From Acidobacteriota bacterium (GTDB lineage Bacteria > Acidobacteriota > Blastocatellia > Pyrinomonadales > Pyrinomonadaceae), in NCBI GenBank assembly GCA_013813755.1, contig JACCRD010000138.1, positions 1 to 32,575 on the forward strand: a stretch of DNA of 32,575 nucleotides. Direction: 5' to 3'. The notes under the pieces are model-generated. The model saw only the letters and a program-made list of their open reading frames with translations. It did not search any database and was not told the DNA's origin. Positions 7,501 through 17,132 of this stretch are shown piece by piece. The translations under genes and the position numbers were made by a program. How positions within the stretch are numbered: position 1 is the stretch's first letter; every line of letters begins with the position of its first letter.

Positions 7501-9984
7501 ATGCAAGACAGAAGAGAAATCGTTCACAGACAAATGGAAACGGTTGACATCGAACGCCCGTTTGAACTCCAAAATTCATCTGCTAACAACGGTTACGGCG
7601 CGTATCGTGATAATCAGGTGCAGGATAATTTTCAGCTGATTACCTATTGGCGAATTATTCGCAAAAGGTTTTGGCTGGTCGTCGGGATCGCTGTTTTGCT
7701 GACCACTCTGGCGGCGATATATGTGGCGCGAAAACCGGATATTTTTGAGGCGTCGGGCTGGATTCAGGTTGATATGGAGCAGGCGAATCTGGGTCTTGTC
7801 TCAGATGACAAACGACCGCAGCTTTCAAATCAGGATCCTTCCTATTTTAACACCCAACTGCTTTTGCTTGGTAGCGACAGCCTTCTCCGGAGAGTGGTTA
7901 AAGAACTTAGTTTAGACAGCAACAAGGATTTTCAAAAGGCTAAAGCCGAACAAAATGTTTCCGCTTTAGGTTCAATGCTGAAAGCAATCGGGCTGGCAAG
8001 TGATGATTCCAAAAAAAGCGCCGACGGGATTGAGGATAATTCGATAATATCAAGTTCAACTTTAGCTTCATCCGAGGAAATTGAAGAAGCTATCCGGCTC
8101 GCGCCATACGTCAAAATGTTAAAAGACGTAATGGTGATTGAACCGATTCGTGAATCTCGAGTGACAAGTAAAGATACAAGGCTCATTCAAGTTAGTTATC
8201 GGCATACAAATCGTGAACTTGCCGCACTGGTCGTAAATGGTCTGGGCGAAATTTTTACCAAGTCTAATCAGGAAAAGCGAACCGGCACCAGCACAAAAAC
8301 AAATGATTTTTTAAAAGAACGGATCGCCAGCCTGCAATCTGAAATAAAAGCCAGTGAAAACAAAGTCTTTGAATTTAATAAAAGTTCTGAAATTCTTAAA
8401 ACTGATGATCAGCAAACGGTTGATCTCGAACGATTGTCAGGGCTGAACAAACAATTGCTGGAAGCTGAAAATGAGCGAAAGATTGCCGAAGCCAAATTCA
8501 AAACGGTTGAAAATTCGCCGGAAAGAATTAATTCGCTCGTTGAAGAACAGATGGTTCGCTATTTTACTGAAAGAGAAAATAATACAAGGGCTTTAAATAC
8601 TGGTACGCAGAGAACTATTGCCGCCTTGAATGTAGACAAAGCGAAACTTCTCGAAGAATATCAGCCGACTGCGCCTGAAGTAAAGGAACTCGAAGTACAA
8701 CTTGAAACTCTTAAGCGTGAAATGAGTGGAATAAAGGATGATGAGGAAAAGGATTTAGATAATTTTCGCAAACAAGCGAGAAATGACATTCTCAATAACC
8801 TTAGAACAAGTTATGAGAGAGCAAAAAGTCAGGAAGACAAAATTAGAGTTTCATTTGACGCGCAGAAAAATCGAGCTTTGGCGCAAGGTCAATCAGGAGT
8901 CGCTATTCGACTTTTGGAACAGGATATAGAAACCAAAAAAGGTTTTCTTGAGAATATTACTAAGTCACAGCGTGAAAATGATGTTAAAGCGATTGGCACC
9001 GACAACAATATAAGCGTTGCTGAAATCGCAATTCCGCCAAAAAATCCGGTCGCTCCAAGACGCTTGACAACAGTTCTGGGCGCACTATTTTTATCGACAT
9101 TGTTCGGAATGGGACTGGCTATTTTCCTTGATTATCTCGATGACTCGATTCGCACGACAGAGGAAATTGAAAGCCTGCTCCAACTTCCGGCGCTGGCGGC
9201 GATTCCCAAAATTGATTTGGTGACAAAACGCCGGATGCTGCTTGCGGGCGGTAATGATGACGGGCAGGACACTTCGAAATCCGAACTGCTTATTCACACC
9301 GACTCGCGTTCGTCCCTGGCGGAATCTTACCGGCAGCTGCGAACTTCCATTTTGCTTTCGACAGCGGGTCGCGCTCCGAAATCACTTTTGATTACCTCGA
9401 GTATGCCTTCGGAAGGCAAAACGACGACGGCGATTAATACAGCGATCAGTCTGGCTCAGACCGGCGCGAAAGTTCTGATTATTGACGCTGATATGCGCCG
9501 CCCGCGGCTTCATTCGGTTTTTGATGTCAGCAACGCGCAGGGTTTAAGCACACTTCTTTCGAGCGAGTTGACGGAAGATGAAATGCTGAACGTCATTGAA
9601 TACAACGAAGATTCAAGATTAAATTTACTGACTTCCGGACCAGTTCCGCCGAACCCAGCGGAATTAATCGGCTCCGAACAGATGACAAATTTATTAAATG
9701 TTTTGCAGAAAAACTTTACGCACGTCGTTGTCGATTCGCCGCCGATTGCTTCATTCACCGATGGCGTTTTAATCGCTTCGATGGTGGACGGCGTGATCTT
9801 AGTCGTCAATTCAGGAAAAAGCTCAAGACAGGTTGTTCGCCGTTCGAGACAATTATTAATGGACATCGGCGCAAAAATTTTAGGAGTCGTTCTCAACAAT
9901 GTAAATCTTCGCTCGCAGGAAAATAATTATTATTATCAAAGTTATTATCACAGAGATAATTACAGGCAGGACGACGACGAGTAA
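7501..9984 (+). CDS. Wzc-like polysaccharide co-polymerase with BY-kinase domain
   Basis: This 827-residue inner-membrane protein should control chain length and couple polymerisation to export through tyrosine autophosphorylation. TM1 is at about 57-76 (FWLVVGIAVLL...) and TM2 at about 522-545, with a long coiled-coil periplasmic region between them. The proline-rich PPKNPVAPRR precedes TM2. The cytoplasmic BY-kinase has Walker A SSMPSEGKTTTA (about 633-644), Walker A' VLIIDADMRRP (about 657-667) and Walker B HVVVDSPP (741-748). The tail carries a tyrosine cluster at 810, 811, 812, 815, 816 and 821, the autophosphorylation region of the family. Having both modules in one chain is the proteobacterial arrangement. 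No cognate phosphatase gene (Wzb-like) is in the window. Confidence 0.95.
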   Translation: MQDRREIVHRQMETVDIERPFELQNSSANNGYGAYRDNQVQDNFQLITYWRIIRKRFWLVVGIAVLLTTLAAIYVARKPDIFEASGWIQVDMEQANLGLVSDDKRPQLSNQDPSYFNTQLLLLGSDSLLRRVVKELSLDSNKDFQKAKAEQNVSALGSMLKAIGLASDDSKKSADGIEDNSIISSSTLASSEEIEEAIRLAPYVKMLKDVMVIEPIRESRVTSKDTRLIQVSYRHTNRELAALVVNGLGEIFTKSNQEKRTGTSTKTNDFLKERIASLQSEIKASENKVFEFNKSSEILKTDDQQTVDLERLSGLNKQLLEAENERKIAEAKFKTVENSPERINSLVEEQMVRYFTERENNTRALNTGTQRTIAALNVDKAKLLEEYQPTAPEVKELEVQLETLKREMSGIKDDEEKDLDNFRKQARNDILNNLRTSYERAKSQEDKIRVSFDAQKNRALAQGQSGVAIRLLEQDIETKKGFLENITKSQRENDVKAIGTDNNISVAEIAIPPKNPVAPRRLTTVLGALFLSTLFGMGLAIFLDYLDDSIRTTEEIESLLQLPALAAIPKIDLVTKRRMLLAGGNDDGQDTSKSELLIHTDSRSSLAESYRQLRTSILLSTAGRAPKSLLITSSMPSEGKTTTAINTAISLAQTGAKVLIIDADMRRPRLHSVFDVSNAQGLSTLLSSELTEDEMLNVIEYNEDSRLNLLTSGPVPPNPAELIGSEQMTNLLNVLQKNFTHVVVDSPPIASFTDGVLIASMVDGVILVVNSGKSSRQVVRRSRQLLMDIGAKILGVVLNNVNLRSQENNYYYQSYYHRDNYRQDDDE

Positions 9985-10053
9985 TCTGAATTAAAATATA
10001 AAAAATCAAACTATTAAACGCGGCTTCACATTCCGCAAAGTAAATTTTTGTTT

Positions 10054-11070
10054 ATGGAAAATCAAGTTAAAGTTTTAGTCACCGGGGCGGGCGGATTTAT
10101 CGGCAGTCACCTCGTGAAATATTTAAAAAAAGAAAATTTTTGGGTACGCGGAGTAGACATAAAATATCCTGAATTTTTTGAATCAGAAGCCGATGAATTT
10201 GAAATTTTAGATTTACGCCGGTGGGACAACTGCCTTCAGGCGACGCGCGATGTGAAAGAAGTTTACGCGCTTGCCGCCGATATGGGCGGAATGGGTTTTA
10301 TTTCAAATCATAACGCGCAGATTTTATACAACAATTCGCTGATCAATCTGCACACGCTCGAAGCCGCTAGAACAAACGGTGTCAAGCGTTATCTCTACAC
10401 AAGTTCCGCCTGCATCTATCCGGAATATTTACAGGAAGAAGCAGATGTTAAGCCGCTCAGGGAAGAAGACGCCTATCCAGCGCAGCCGCAGGACGCGTAC
10501 GGCTGGGAAAAACTGGTCAGCGAAATTCTCTGTATGCATTACCGCAACGATTACGGAATGGAAACCAGAACCGTCCGCTTTCACAATATTTTCGGTGAAA
10601 ACGGAACATGGGAAGGCGGGCGCGAAAAAGCCCCGGCGGCGATGTGCCGTAAAATTGCCGAAGCGAAATTAGATGGGAAAAATTCAATCGAAATTTGGGG
10701 CGACGGCGAGCAAACACGTTCATTCTGTTATATCGATGATTGCGTAGAAGGCATCTATCGCCTGATGCGTTCTGATTTTCCCGAACCGCTTAACCTCGGA
10801 CAAGACCGGATGGTGACTATCAATCAGCTGGCGGATATTATTTCCGAAATCGCCGGCGTAAAAATCGACAAAAAACATATTGACGGACAGCAAGGCGTAC
10901 GCGGCAGAAACTCCGACAACACGAAACTGCGCGAAGTTTTGAATTGGGAACCGGAAATCTCACTCGAATCGGGTTTAGCAGTAACTTATCGATGGATTGA
11001 AGAACAAGTTCAAAATAAGACAGGAAATAACAAAAGTCATAAAGCTCTTACACAGAGCGGTGTTTCATAA
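10054..11070 (+). CDS. GDP-mannose 3,5-epimerase (plant-type GME homologue)
   Basis: This extended short-chain dehydrogenase/reductase (338 residues) is predicted to convert GDP-D-mannose to GDP-L-galactose and/or GDP-L-gulose. GAGGFIG (11-17) is the NAD-binding motif. The catalytic residues known from Arabidopsis GME are all present in matching context. Cys120 lies in SSACIYPE, Tyr149/Lys153 in YGWEK, Lys192 in GREKAPAAMCRK, and Arg283 in GVRGRNSDN. The first four are offset by exactly 25 residues from plant Cys145, Tyr174, Lys178 and Lys217. I start at the ATG at 10054; an upstream TTG (10048) is also open. No GDP-mannose synthesis gene is in the window, so substrate must come from elsewhere. 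Confidence 0.9.
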   Translation: MENQVKVLVTGAGGFIGSHLVKYLKKENFWVRGVDIKYPEFFESEADEFEILDLRRWDNCLQATRDVKEVYALAADMGGMGFISNHNAQILYNNSLINLHTLEAARTNGVKRYLYTSSACIYPEYLQEEADVKPLREEDAYPAQPQDAYGWEKLVSEILCMHYRNDYGMETRTVRFHNIFGENGTWEGGREKAPAAMCRKIAEAKLDGKNSIEIWGDGEQTRSFCYIDDCVEGIYRLMRSDFPEPLNLGQDRMVTINQLADIISEIAGVKIDKKHIDGQQGVRGRNSDNTKLREVLNWEPEISLESGLAVTYRWIEEQVQNKTGNNKSHKALTQSGVS

Positions 11071-11082
11071 ATTTTAAAAATA

Positions 11083-11922
11083 ATGAGTGGTGAATTTGCA
11101 GAAATTCCGATAACGCGCGTCCAGGATTATTGGAACCGCCGTCCGTGCAACATCCGGCATTCTACGGCTGAGATCGGAACAAAAGAGTATTTTGACCAGG
11201 TTGAAGCCCGTAAATATCTGGTTGAACCGCACATTCCGGCATTTGCTGAATTTGAACGCTGGAAGGGGAAAAAGGTTTTGGAAATTGGCTGCGGCATCGG
11301 CACCGACACGATAAATTTCGCTCGAGCGGGCGCGGAGGTTACAGCCGTCGATTTATCCGTCGAATCGCTGAAACTGGCACAACAAAGAGCTGAAATTTTT
11401 GGTCTTTCCGATCGAATCAAATTTTACGAAGTCGATGCCGAAAAACTTTCCGAATATATCCCATCTCAAAAATATGATTTGGTTTATTCTTTCGGTGTGA
11501 TTCATCATTCGCCGCACCCGGAAAAAATCATTGAGCAAATTCGTCAGCACTTTGTTCATAGCGGCAGCGAATTGAAAATAATGGTTTACTACCGTTATGC
11601 GTGGAAGGTTTTGTGGATAATGCTGACTAACGGAAGAGGACAGTTTTGGAAACTTGACCGATGGATTGCCGAGCATTCGGAAGCCCAGACGGGATGTCCG
11701 GTGACATATTCCTATACTAAAAAAACGGTAGTAGATTTGATTGGAGAGGGTTTTGAGATAAAGGAAAAATATGTTGAACATATTTTTCCTTACCGTATAA
11801 AAGATTATGTAAAATACCAATACGTTAAAGAATGGTACTGGCGAATTTTTCCAAACAGCATTTTTCGAACATTGGAAAAAAAACTCGGCTGGCATCTGTG
11901 CGTAACAGCCAAGGCAAAATAA
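11083..11922 (+). CDS. Class I SAM-dependent methyltransferase
   Basis: The 279-residue protein has motif I VLEIGCGIGTD (65-75), an acidic end of beta-2 at AVDLS (88-92), and a later YSFGVIHHSPHPE segment typical of Methyltransf_11/25 folds. The N-terminus (DYWNRRPCNIRHS) belongs to a family often found in polysaccharide clusters. It lies between the GDP-mannose epimerase and the sugar dehydrogenase, 12 bases after the former. It probably methylates a sugar, a nucleotide sugar or the growing glycan; the acceptor is unknown. The C-terminal 100 residues are not informative by eye. Confidence 0.85.
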   Translation: MSGEFAEIPITRVQDYWNRRPCNIRHSTAEIGTKEYFDQVEARKYLVEPHIPAFAEFERWKGKKVLEIGCGIGTDTINFARAGAEVTAVDLSVESLKLAQQRAEIFGLSDRIKFYEVDAEKLSEYIPSQKYDLVYSFGVIHHSPHPEKIIEQIRQHFVHSGSELKIMVYYRYAWKVLWIMLTNGRGQFWKLDRWIAEHSEAQTGCPVTYSYTKKTVVDLIGEGFEIKEKYVEHIFPYRIKDYVKYQYVKEWYWRIFPNSIFRTLEKKLGWHLCVTAKAK

Positions 11923-11954
11923 CTTTGAATAGGGAAATATACTAAAAATATAAA

Positions 11955-13355
11955 ATGATTGAAAAAGTTTCGGTTATAGGTCTCGGAAAATTAGGAGCAA
12001 GTATGGTCGCCGCGATTGCCAGTCGCGGTTTTGAAGTTATAGGCGTTGATATTCATCAGAAAACAGTCGATGCCGTCAATGAAGGGCGCGAACCGGTTCA
12101 GGAGACTGATCTGGAAAAATATCTTTCGGAAAATAAAGAGCGAATTCACGCAACAATGAGCCACGAAGAAGCTATCTTGAATTCAGATATTTCCTTCGTA
12201 ATCGTACCGACTCCGAGCGACGAAAAAGGTTCATTTTCGCTGCAGTATGCGGCGTGGGCATTTAGGGAGATTGGACGGGCTTTAGCTAAAAAAGACGGTT
12301 ATCACATTGTCGTTTTAACTTCGACGGTTTTGCCGGGCGCGACCCGTTTTGGGCTTTTGCCGATTTTAGAAAAAGAATCAGGTAAAAAATGCGGCGAGGA
12401 TTTCGGACTTTGTTACAGTCCTGAATTCATCGCGTTGGGCAGTATTATCAGAGATTTCTTGAATCCGGATTTTACTCTATGCGGCGAATTTGACGAGCGC
12501 AGCGGAGGCGAACTTGAAAATTTTTATTCGAGAGTTATGTTTGGCAATCCAAAGTGCAAACGAATGAGTCTGGAAAATGCTGAATTAACTAAAATTTCAG
12601 TTAATACGTTTGTAACCACGAAAATAACTTTTGCCAATATGCTCGCGGATTTGTGCGAAAGGATTCCCGGCGGCGACATCGATGTGGTGACCGACGCGCT
12701 TGGGACTGATTCACGCATCGGACGAAAATATCTGACCGGCGCACTCGGTTACGGCGGACCTTGTTTTCCGCGTGATAATGTCGCTTTAAGTTATATGGCG
12801 CGCGCATTGGATTCCTGCGCCGATATTGCTGAAACAACCGATCGCGTGAATCGTTCGATGGCTGAAACTATTACCGATAAACTTCGACCTGATATAAAAC
12901 AAGGTCAGACGGTAGCAATCTTAGGTTTGTCATACAAACCCAGCTCGCACGTGGTAGAAGAATCGCAAGGCATTTATTTAGCAAAAACACTTTCCGAAGC
13001 CGGAGCTCGAGTTGTCGCCTACGACCCTCTGGCGAATAAAAGCGCCGAAGCTGAACTAAAGGGAAAAATCGTGATTTTGGATTCGGCTCAAAAATGTCTG
13101 GAACAAGCTGATATTGTTTTAATTACAACGGCTGATTCTGAGTTCGAGCAGCTTAAATCGGAAGATTTTACCGCCGGCGGAAAACAATCGGTTGTTTATG
13201 ATTTTTGGCGGATTTTAAAGGATGAACTCTCTGGTCAAACTAAAATCGAATATCACCCGATCGGATGCAGTAATAACAATAAGGAACAGGCAAATTTTTT
13301 AAGAGACCTCTGGGGCAGGGAAACCAACAATTTGTCGAAGGCAGAAAGTTTGTAA
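11955..13355 (+). CDS. Nucleotide-sugar dehydrogenase (UDP-glucose/GDP-mannose dehydrogenase family)
   Basis: The 466-residue enzyme should oxidise C6 of a nucleotide hexose to the uronic acid with two NAD+. The N-terminal Rossmann motif is GLGKLG (9-14). VPTPSDEKG and STVLPGATRF follow, then a central ELTKISVNTFVTTKITF helix. The catalytic cysteine is Cys270 in YGGPCFPRDN. The C-terminal domain contains AILGLSYKP. The substrate is not determined. UDP-glucose or GDP-mannose are usual, and its place beside the GDP-mannose epimerase leaves a GDP-sugar open. It is followed after 3 bases by a glycosyltransferase gene. Confidence 0.9.
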   Translation: MIEKVSVIGLGKLGASMVAAIASRGFEVIGVDIHQKTVDAVNEGREPVQETDLEKYLSENKERIHATMSHEEAILNSDISFVIVPTPSDEKGSFSLQYAAWAFREIGRALAKKDGYHIVVLTSTVLPGATRFGLLPILEKESGKKCGEDFGLCYSPEFIALGSIIRDFLNPDFTLCGEFDERSGGELENFYSRVMFGNPKCKRMSLENAELTKISVNTFVTTKITFANMLADLCERIPGGDIDVVTDALGTDSRIGRKYLTGALGYGGPCFPRDNVALSYMARALDSCADIAETTDRVNRSMAETITDKLRPDIKQGQTVAILGLSYKPSSHVVEESQGIYLAKTLSEAGARVVAYDPLANKSAEAELKGKIVILDSAQKCLEQADIVLITTADSEFEQLKSEDFTAGGKQSVVYDFWRILKDELSGQTKIEYHPIGCSNNNKEQANFLRDLWGRETNNLSKAESL

Positions 13356-13358
13356 AAA

Positions 13359-14279
13359 GTGAAAAGAATTGAAATAGTAACGCCGGTTCATAATCGTCGG
13401 GAATTAACTTTGCAATGCCTGCGTAGTTTAGCCCGTATCGAGACGAACGAATTAGATGTTCATATTGTTATTGTCGATGACGGCTCAACCGACGGCACAA
13501 GAGAGGCAATTAAGAAAGATTTCCCCACCGTCGAAATTGTGCAGGGCGATGGAAACCTCTGGTTCACGGAAGGAACAAATGTCGGGATTCGCGCTGCTCT
13601 AAAACATAATCCCGATTATGTTTTGATGATTAACGACGATCAGGTTTTCGATTCTAAATTTCTATGGCAGATGGTTGAAACAGCGGAAAAATACCCGCGC
13701 TCGGTAATCGGTTCGCTGCTTTTATTGTGGGATGAGCCGCATAAATTATTCCAGGTTTCGCCGAAATGGGAAACCTGGAAGGGTGGTTGGCAGCTTTGGG
13801 AGCAGCAAACTATCTGGATGATTCCCAAAAAACCTTGGGAAGTTGAAATAATTGTCGGCAATTGTGTTTTGGTTCCAGTAGAAGCGATTCGGGAAGAAGG
13901 TTTGATGGATGCTAAGCGTTACCCAAATTTCGGAGATGCCGAATACACCCCGCGTCTGAAAAGAAAAGGTTGGAAACTGCTTATCGATCCGCGGGCGAGG
14001 GTTTTTTGTCAGCCAAATACAGTTCCAAAGAAGATTGCGACTATGACGCTGCGAGAAAAAGCAGACGCGCTTTTTTTAAATCTCGGACATATCCAAAATC
14101 TTCGGCGGCGTTATTATACGTATATTGATGGCGCCCCGACAAAATTTCATGGGATTGTCGGATTTTCTATTTTCTTTATTAGATTAGGTTGGCAAAAAAT
14201 TTCCGGAAAATCCAAATTGCAAAAAGGGCGCGAAAAAGATATTGCAACATTATTTGCCAAATCTGTTGTAAAGGACTAA
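13359..14279 (+). CDS. Family 2 glycosyltransferase
   Basis: The 306-residue GT-A glycosyltransferase has the nucleotide-binding segment VDDGSTDGT (39-47) and a DxD-type metal site NDDQVF (92-97). The segment GNLWFTEGTNVGI (65-77) is like the 'NLWWTGG' motif of rhamnosyltransferase-like GT2 enzymes. It starts with GTG three bases after the dehydrogenase stop, so translation is probably coupled. It should add one sugar of the repeat unit at the cytoplasmic face. Donor and linkage cannot be told. Confidence 0.88.
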   Translation: MKRIEIVTPVHNRRELTLQCLRSLARIETNELDVHIVIVDDGSTDGTREAIKKDFPTVEIVQGDGNLWFTEGTNVGIRAALKHNPDYVLMINDDQVFDSKFLWQMVETAEKYPRSVIGSLLLLWDEPHKLFQVSPKWETWKGGWQLWEQQTIWMIPKKPWEVEIIVGNCVLVPVEAIREEGLMDAKRYPNFGDAEYTPRLKRKGWKLLIDPRARVFCQPNTVPKKIATMTLREKADALFLNLGHIQNLRRRYYTYIDGAPTKFHGIVGFSIFFIRLGWQKISGKSKLQKGREKDIATLFAKSVVKD

Positions 14280-14370
14280 GTAGTTATTATAAACAAAGAA
14301 ATAATTAGACTTATCAGTCGAAGCTAAGTTTTTACTTTAATGGTCTGTAAGTCAACATCTAACATCCCAC

Positions 14371-15612
14371 TTGAAACAAAACAAAGAAGAAAATAGTCAG
14401 CCCAACTCGCCCCACAATTTTTTTTACATATGGAATTATCTGGAATGGGGCGGGGCGCAAATCCTTTTTTTTGGGTTAATGAAAGAAGCTCAAAAAGTTG
14501 GGGAAGTAAAAGCCGAAATGCCAGAGGGGTCAAACAAACAATTGTTAAAATTTTTGGACAATATCAACATTCAATACAATTTTTTCGATGCACATTTGAA
14601 TTCGGCGCCCGCCATTGGGATTTCAGGAAAAATAAAAAGACATCTGAATAAAATTTTCTGCGAATTCAAGTTGTTGACTTATTTAAGCAGATATAATTTT
14701 GAAAAAAGTGTAATTCACACGGAACTGGCGCCCTGGCAATCGCTTTTGGCACTTCTTTGGTTGTGCAGAAAAGCGCCGGTTTTTGTCACGATGCATAATT
14801 CTCTGCCGCCGGTTCCGAAATGGCGTTTCGCTTTATGGAAATTAAAGTTTTGGGTTCTGGCTCGTAATAAAAAATTTAATTTATTTACCGCCAATATAAA
14901 TACAAAGGAAAGTTTGCGCCCGCTTGTTCCGAATAATTTTTACAATAAAATTACTGTTATTTACGCTAACGTTAATTGTTTAGAAATTGAACAATCAAAA
15001 ACGACAGCAACAGAATCTGAAAAAACAGCGAAAAAATTTAATCTGCAGACGAATAAATTTTTAGTGTTCTGCGTCGGGCAATTTATTGATCGGAAGGGGC
15101 GTTGGATTTTTCTCGAAGCGGCGCGGCAGTTGTCAGAAGAAAGTGATGATTTTGCCTTTGTCTGGATCTCCAATTCAAAACCTTCGGTGGAGGATTTAAA
15201 AAAAGCCAAAAGTTATAATCTCGGTGCAAAGTTTTTGTTGATTACATCAGATCAAATCGGCACTGAACACGTTGATTTATTTAAGTTGCTCCGGCAAGCA
15301 GATGTTTTTGCGCTCCCAAGCTATGTGGAAGGGTTGCCAATTTCGATTTTAGAATCGATGGCGCTCGGAATACCGACCATTTCGACTAATATTAATGCTA
15401 TTCCCGAAGCCATTAAGCATCTCGAAACCGGACTTTTAATCGAACCGGGTAACTCCGGCGCATTGAAAGATTCGATTTTGCTTTTAAAAAACAATTCCTC
15501 GCTCAGAGAAAAGTTGTCGATTCAGGGAGAAAAATATATTTTGGAAAATTTTGATGAAACAAAAATTGCCGAAATAGCTGTTGAGCGTTATATAGAATCG
15601 TTTAGGAAGTAA
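14371..15612 (+). CDS. Family 4 (group 1) glycosyltransferase
   Basis: The 413-residue GT-B enzyme has a C-terminal donor domain with the E-x7-E motif EGLPISILE (Glu320, Glu328), followed by SMALGIPTISTNINAIPE. The N-terminus includes YLEWGGAQILFF, as in many GT4 enzymes ('GGAE'). The first in-frame start after the upstream stop is a TTG at 14371 with no clear ribosome site. The next in-frame ATG would remove 35 residues including that GGAQ motif, so TTG is preferred. A 91-base gap precedes it. Confidence 0.85.
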   Translation: MKQNKEENSQPNSPHNFFYIWNYLEWGGAQILFFGLMKEAQKVGEVKAEMPEGSNKQLLKFLDNINIQYNFFDAHLNSAPAIGISGKIKRHLNKIFCEFKLLTYLSRYNFEKSVIHTELAPWQSLLALLWLCRKAPVFVTMHNSLPPVPKWRFALWKLKFWVLARNKKFNLFTANINTKESLRPLVPNNFYNKITVIYANVNCLEIEQSKTTATESEKTAKKFNLQTNKFLVFCVGQFIDRKGRWIFLEAARQLSEESDDFAFVWISNSKPSVEDLKKAKSYNLGAKFLLITSDQIGTEHVDLFKLLRQADVFALPSYVEGLPISILESMALGIPTISTNINAIPEAIKHLETGLLIEPGNSGALKDSILLLKNNSSLREKLSIQGEKYILENFDETKIAEIAVERYIESFRK

Positions 15613-15614
15613 AA

Positions 15615-17123
15615 ATGGACAATGAATTAAAAACGGAAAACAGCAGAAGCATCGCAAGAAATGTCTTGTATGGTTTTTCAACTTTTATTATCCCTCTGTT
15701 TTTCAGTTTTTATGCTACCCGTCTGATCGTCAAAAAACTTGGTAATGAAGATTACGGTCTTTACGCGCTTGTGCTTGGATTTGTCGTCTACTCATTTAAT
15801 TTTAGTTTTGGACGCGCAATCACCAAATATATTGCTGAATATCGAATATCGGGTGAAAATCATAAAATAAACGATGTTATCTCAGCAGCTTTGTCGATCA
15901 ATTTAGCAGTTGCTTTAACTGGTGTCGCGTTAATTTGTTGGTTCGCGAATTGGCTTGTAACAAATGTTTATCTGATTGAACCGGAGAATCAAGCTAAAAC
16001 CACGACCGGATTGCATATTGCGTCGGCAATTGTTTTTTTTCTGATGCTGAATCAAATTTTCAGCGCGATATTGCAGGGAATTCATCGTTTTGATATTTTT
16101 TCCAAGATTTCAAATTTGAATAATCTAGCGGTGGTGCTGGGCAATATTTTTTTAGTTTACAACGATTATAATTTTCTGGATTTATTATTCTGGAATTTGA
16201 TTATTACTTTTTTCACTGGTTTTGTTTTTGTTTTTTATGCCAAAAAATTTGTTCCGGAGTTCAAAATAAGCTTTACTATAAAGCCGGAAATACTGAAACT
16301 GATCGTCCGTTTCAGCTCGGGGATTATCGGTTACCAGATCCTCGCTAATCTGCTTCTCCTTTTTGAGCGCGGCTGGATAATCAGCAAACTCGGAGCTGAA
16401 AATTTAACGTTTTACGTTGTTCCGATGACGCTCTCTATTTTTATACATAATTTTATCGGAAGCTTTGCGTTGGTAATTTTCCCGCTCGCCAGCGAATTAA
16501 AAGATAATCCCGAAAAACTTTTGCGGTTATATAAAAAGGCGACCAAAATAGTTTGTTTTTTGGTGGTATTTCTGGCAACGACTTTGATTGTTGAAAGCCA
16601 TTTGTTTTTAACCTTGTGGATGGGCGCGGATTTTGCCGCTCAGACTTCGACTTTATTGGTTATACATACAATAAGTTTCAGCCTTTTGGCAATTCAGACT
16701 ATTTCCTGGCAGATGACGGAGGGTCTAGGCTATCCCGGCTACAATATTGTAAGTTTTATAATATGTCTGGTAATAAATGTTTTTTTGATTGTTTTATTAA
16801 CCCAAAGTTTGGGAAACGTCGGAGTAGCTTTTGGCAGAATGGCAGGTTTGTCGGCAATGTTTTTGTCAATTTTTTACATTGAAAAATTATTTTTCGACCG
16901 GATTCAGACAAAATTTTGGTTGAAACTATTAGGAGTTATCGGAGTTGCAGCTTTTAGTACAGTTATCACAGAAAAATTAATCGTATCTAATTTTCAGACA
17001 ACCTGGAGCGTATTTGTTTTTGCTACAATAAGTGGTGGAATTGTTTACTGCGCGGCATTGTTGGTTTTGGGATTTGTTGATGCGGAAGATAAACTTTTAA
17101 TTAAAAATCTTATTAGACGGTAA
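15615..17123 (+). CDS. wzx: Wzx-like polysaccharide flippase (MOP superfamily)
   Basis: The 502-residue integral membrane protein has about a dozen or more hydrophobic segments spread over its length. It has the N-terminal arrangement of polysaccharide biosynthesis flippases (NVLYGFSTFIIPLFFSFY then ATRLIVKKLGNEDYGLYALV). It should move the undecaprenyl-linked repeat unit across the inner membrane. AGGAAG overlapping the upstream stop is a good ribosome site, and only two bases separate the genes. With the polymerase gene at 17859 it marks the locus as Wzx/Wzy-dependent. Confidence 0.9.
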   Translation: MDNELKTENSRSIARNVLYGFSTFIIPLFFSFYATRLIVKKLGNEDYGLYALVLGFVVYSFNFSFGRAITKYIAEYRISGENHKINDVISAALSINLAVALTGVALICWFANWLVTNVYLIEPENQAKTTTGLHIASAIVFFLMLNQIFSAILQGIHRFDIFSKISNLNNLAVVLGNIFLVYNDYNFLDLLFWNLIITFFTGFVFVFYAKKFVPEFKISFTIKPEILKLIVRFSSGIIGYQILANLLLLFERGWIISKLGAENLTFYVVPMTLSIFIHNFIGSFALVIFPLASELKDNPEKLLRLYKKATKIVCFLVVFLATTLIVESHLFLTLWMGADFAAQTSTLLVIHTISFSLLAIQTISWQMTEGLGYPGYNIVSFIICLVINVFLIVLLTQSLGNVGVAFGRMAGLSAMFLSIFYIEKLFFDRIQTKFWLKLLGVIGVAAFSTVITEKLIVSNFQTTWSVFVFATISGGIVYCAALLVLGFVDAEDKLLIKNLIRR

Positions 17124-17132
17124 TATTTAAGT

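Noticed and set aside
9928..9984. Tyrosine-rich C-terminus of the Wzc-like protein as something unusual
   Set aside because: A C-terminal tyrosine cluster is the normal autophosphorylation region of this kinase family.
11353..11895. 180-codon open frame antisense to a methyltransferase gene
   Set aside because: The plus-strand frame has clear SAM-binding motifs and operon context; the antisense product has none.
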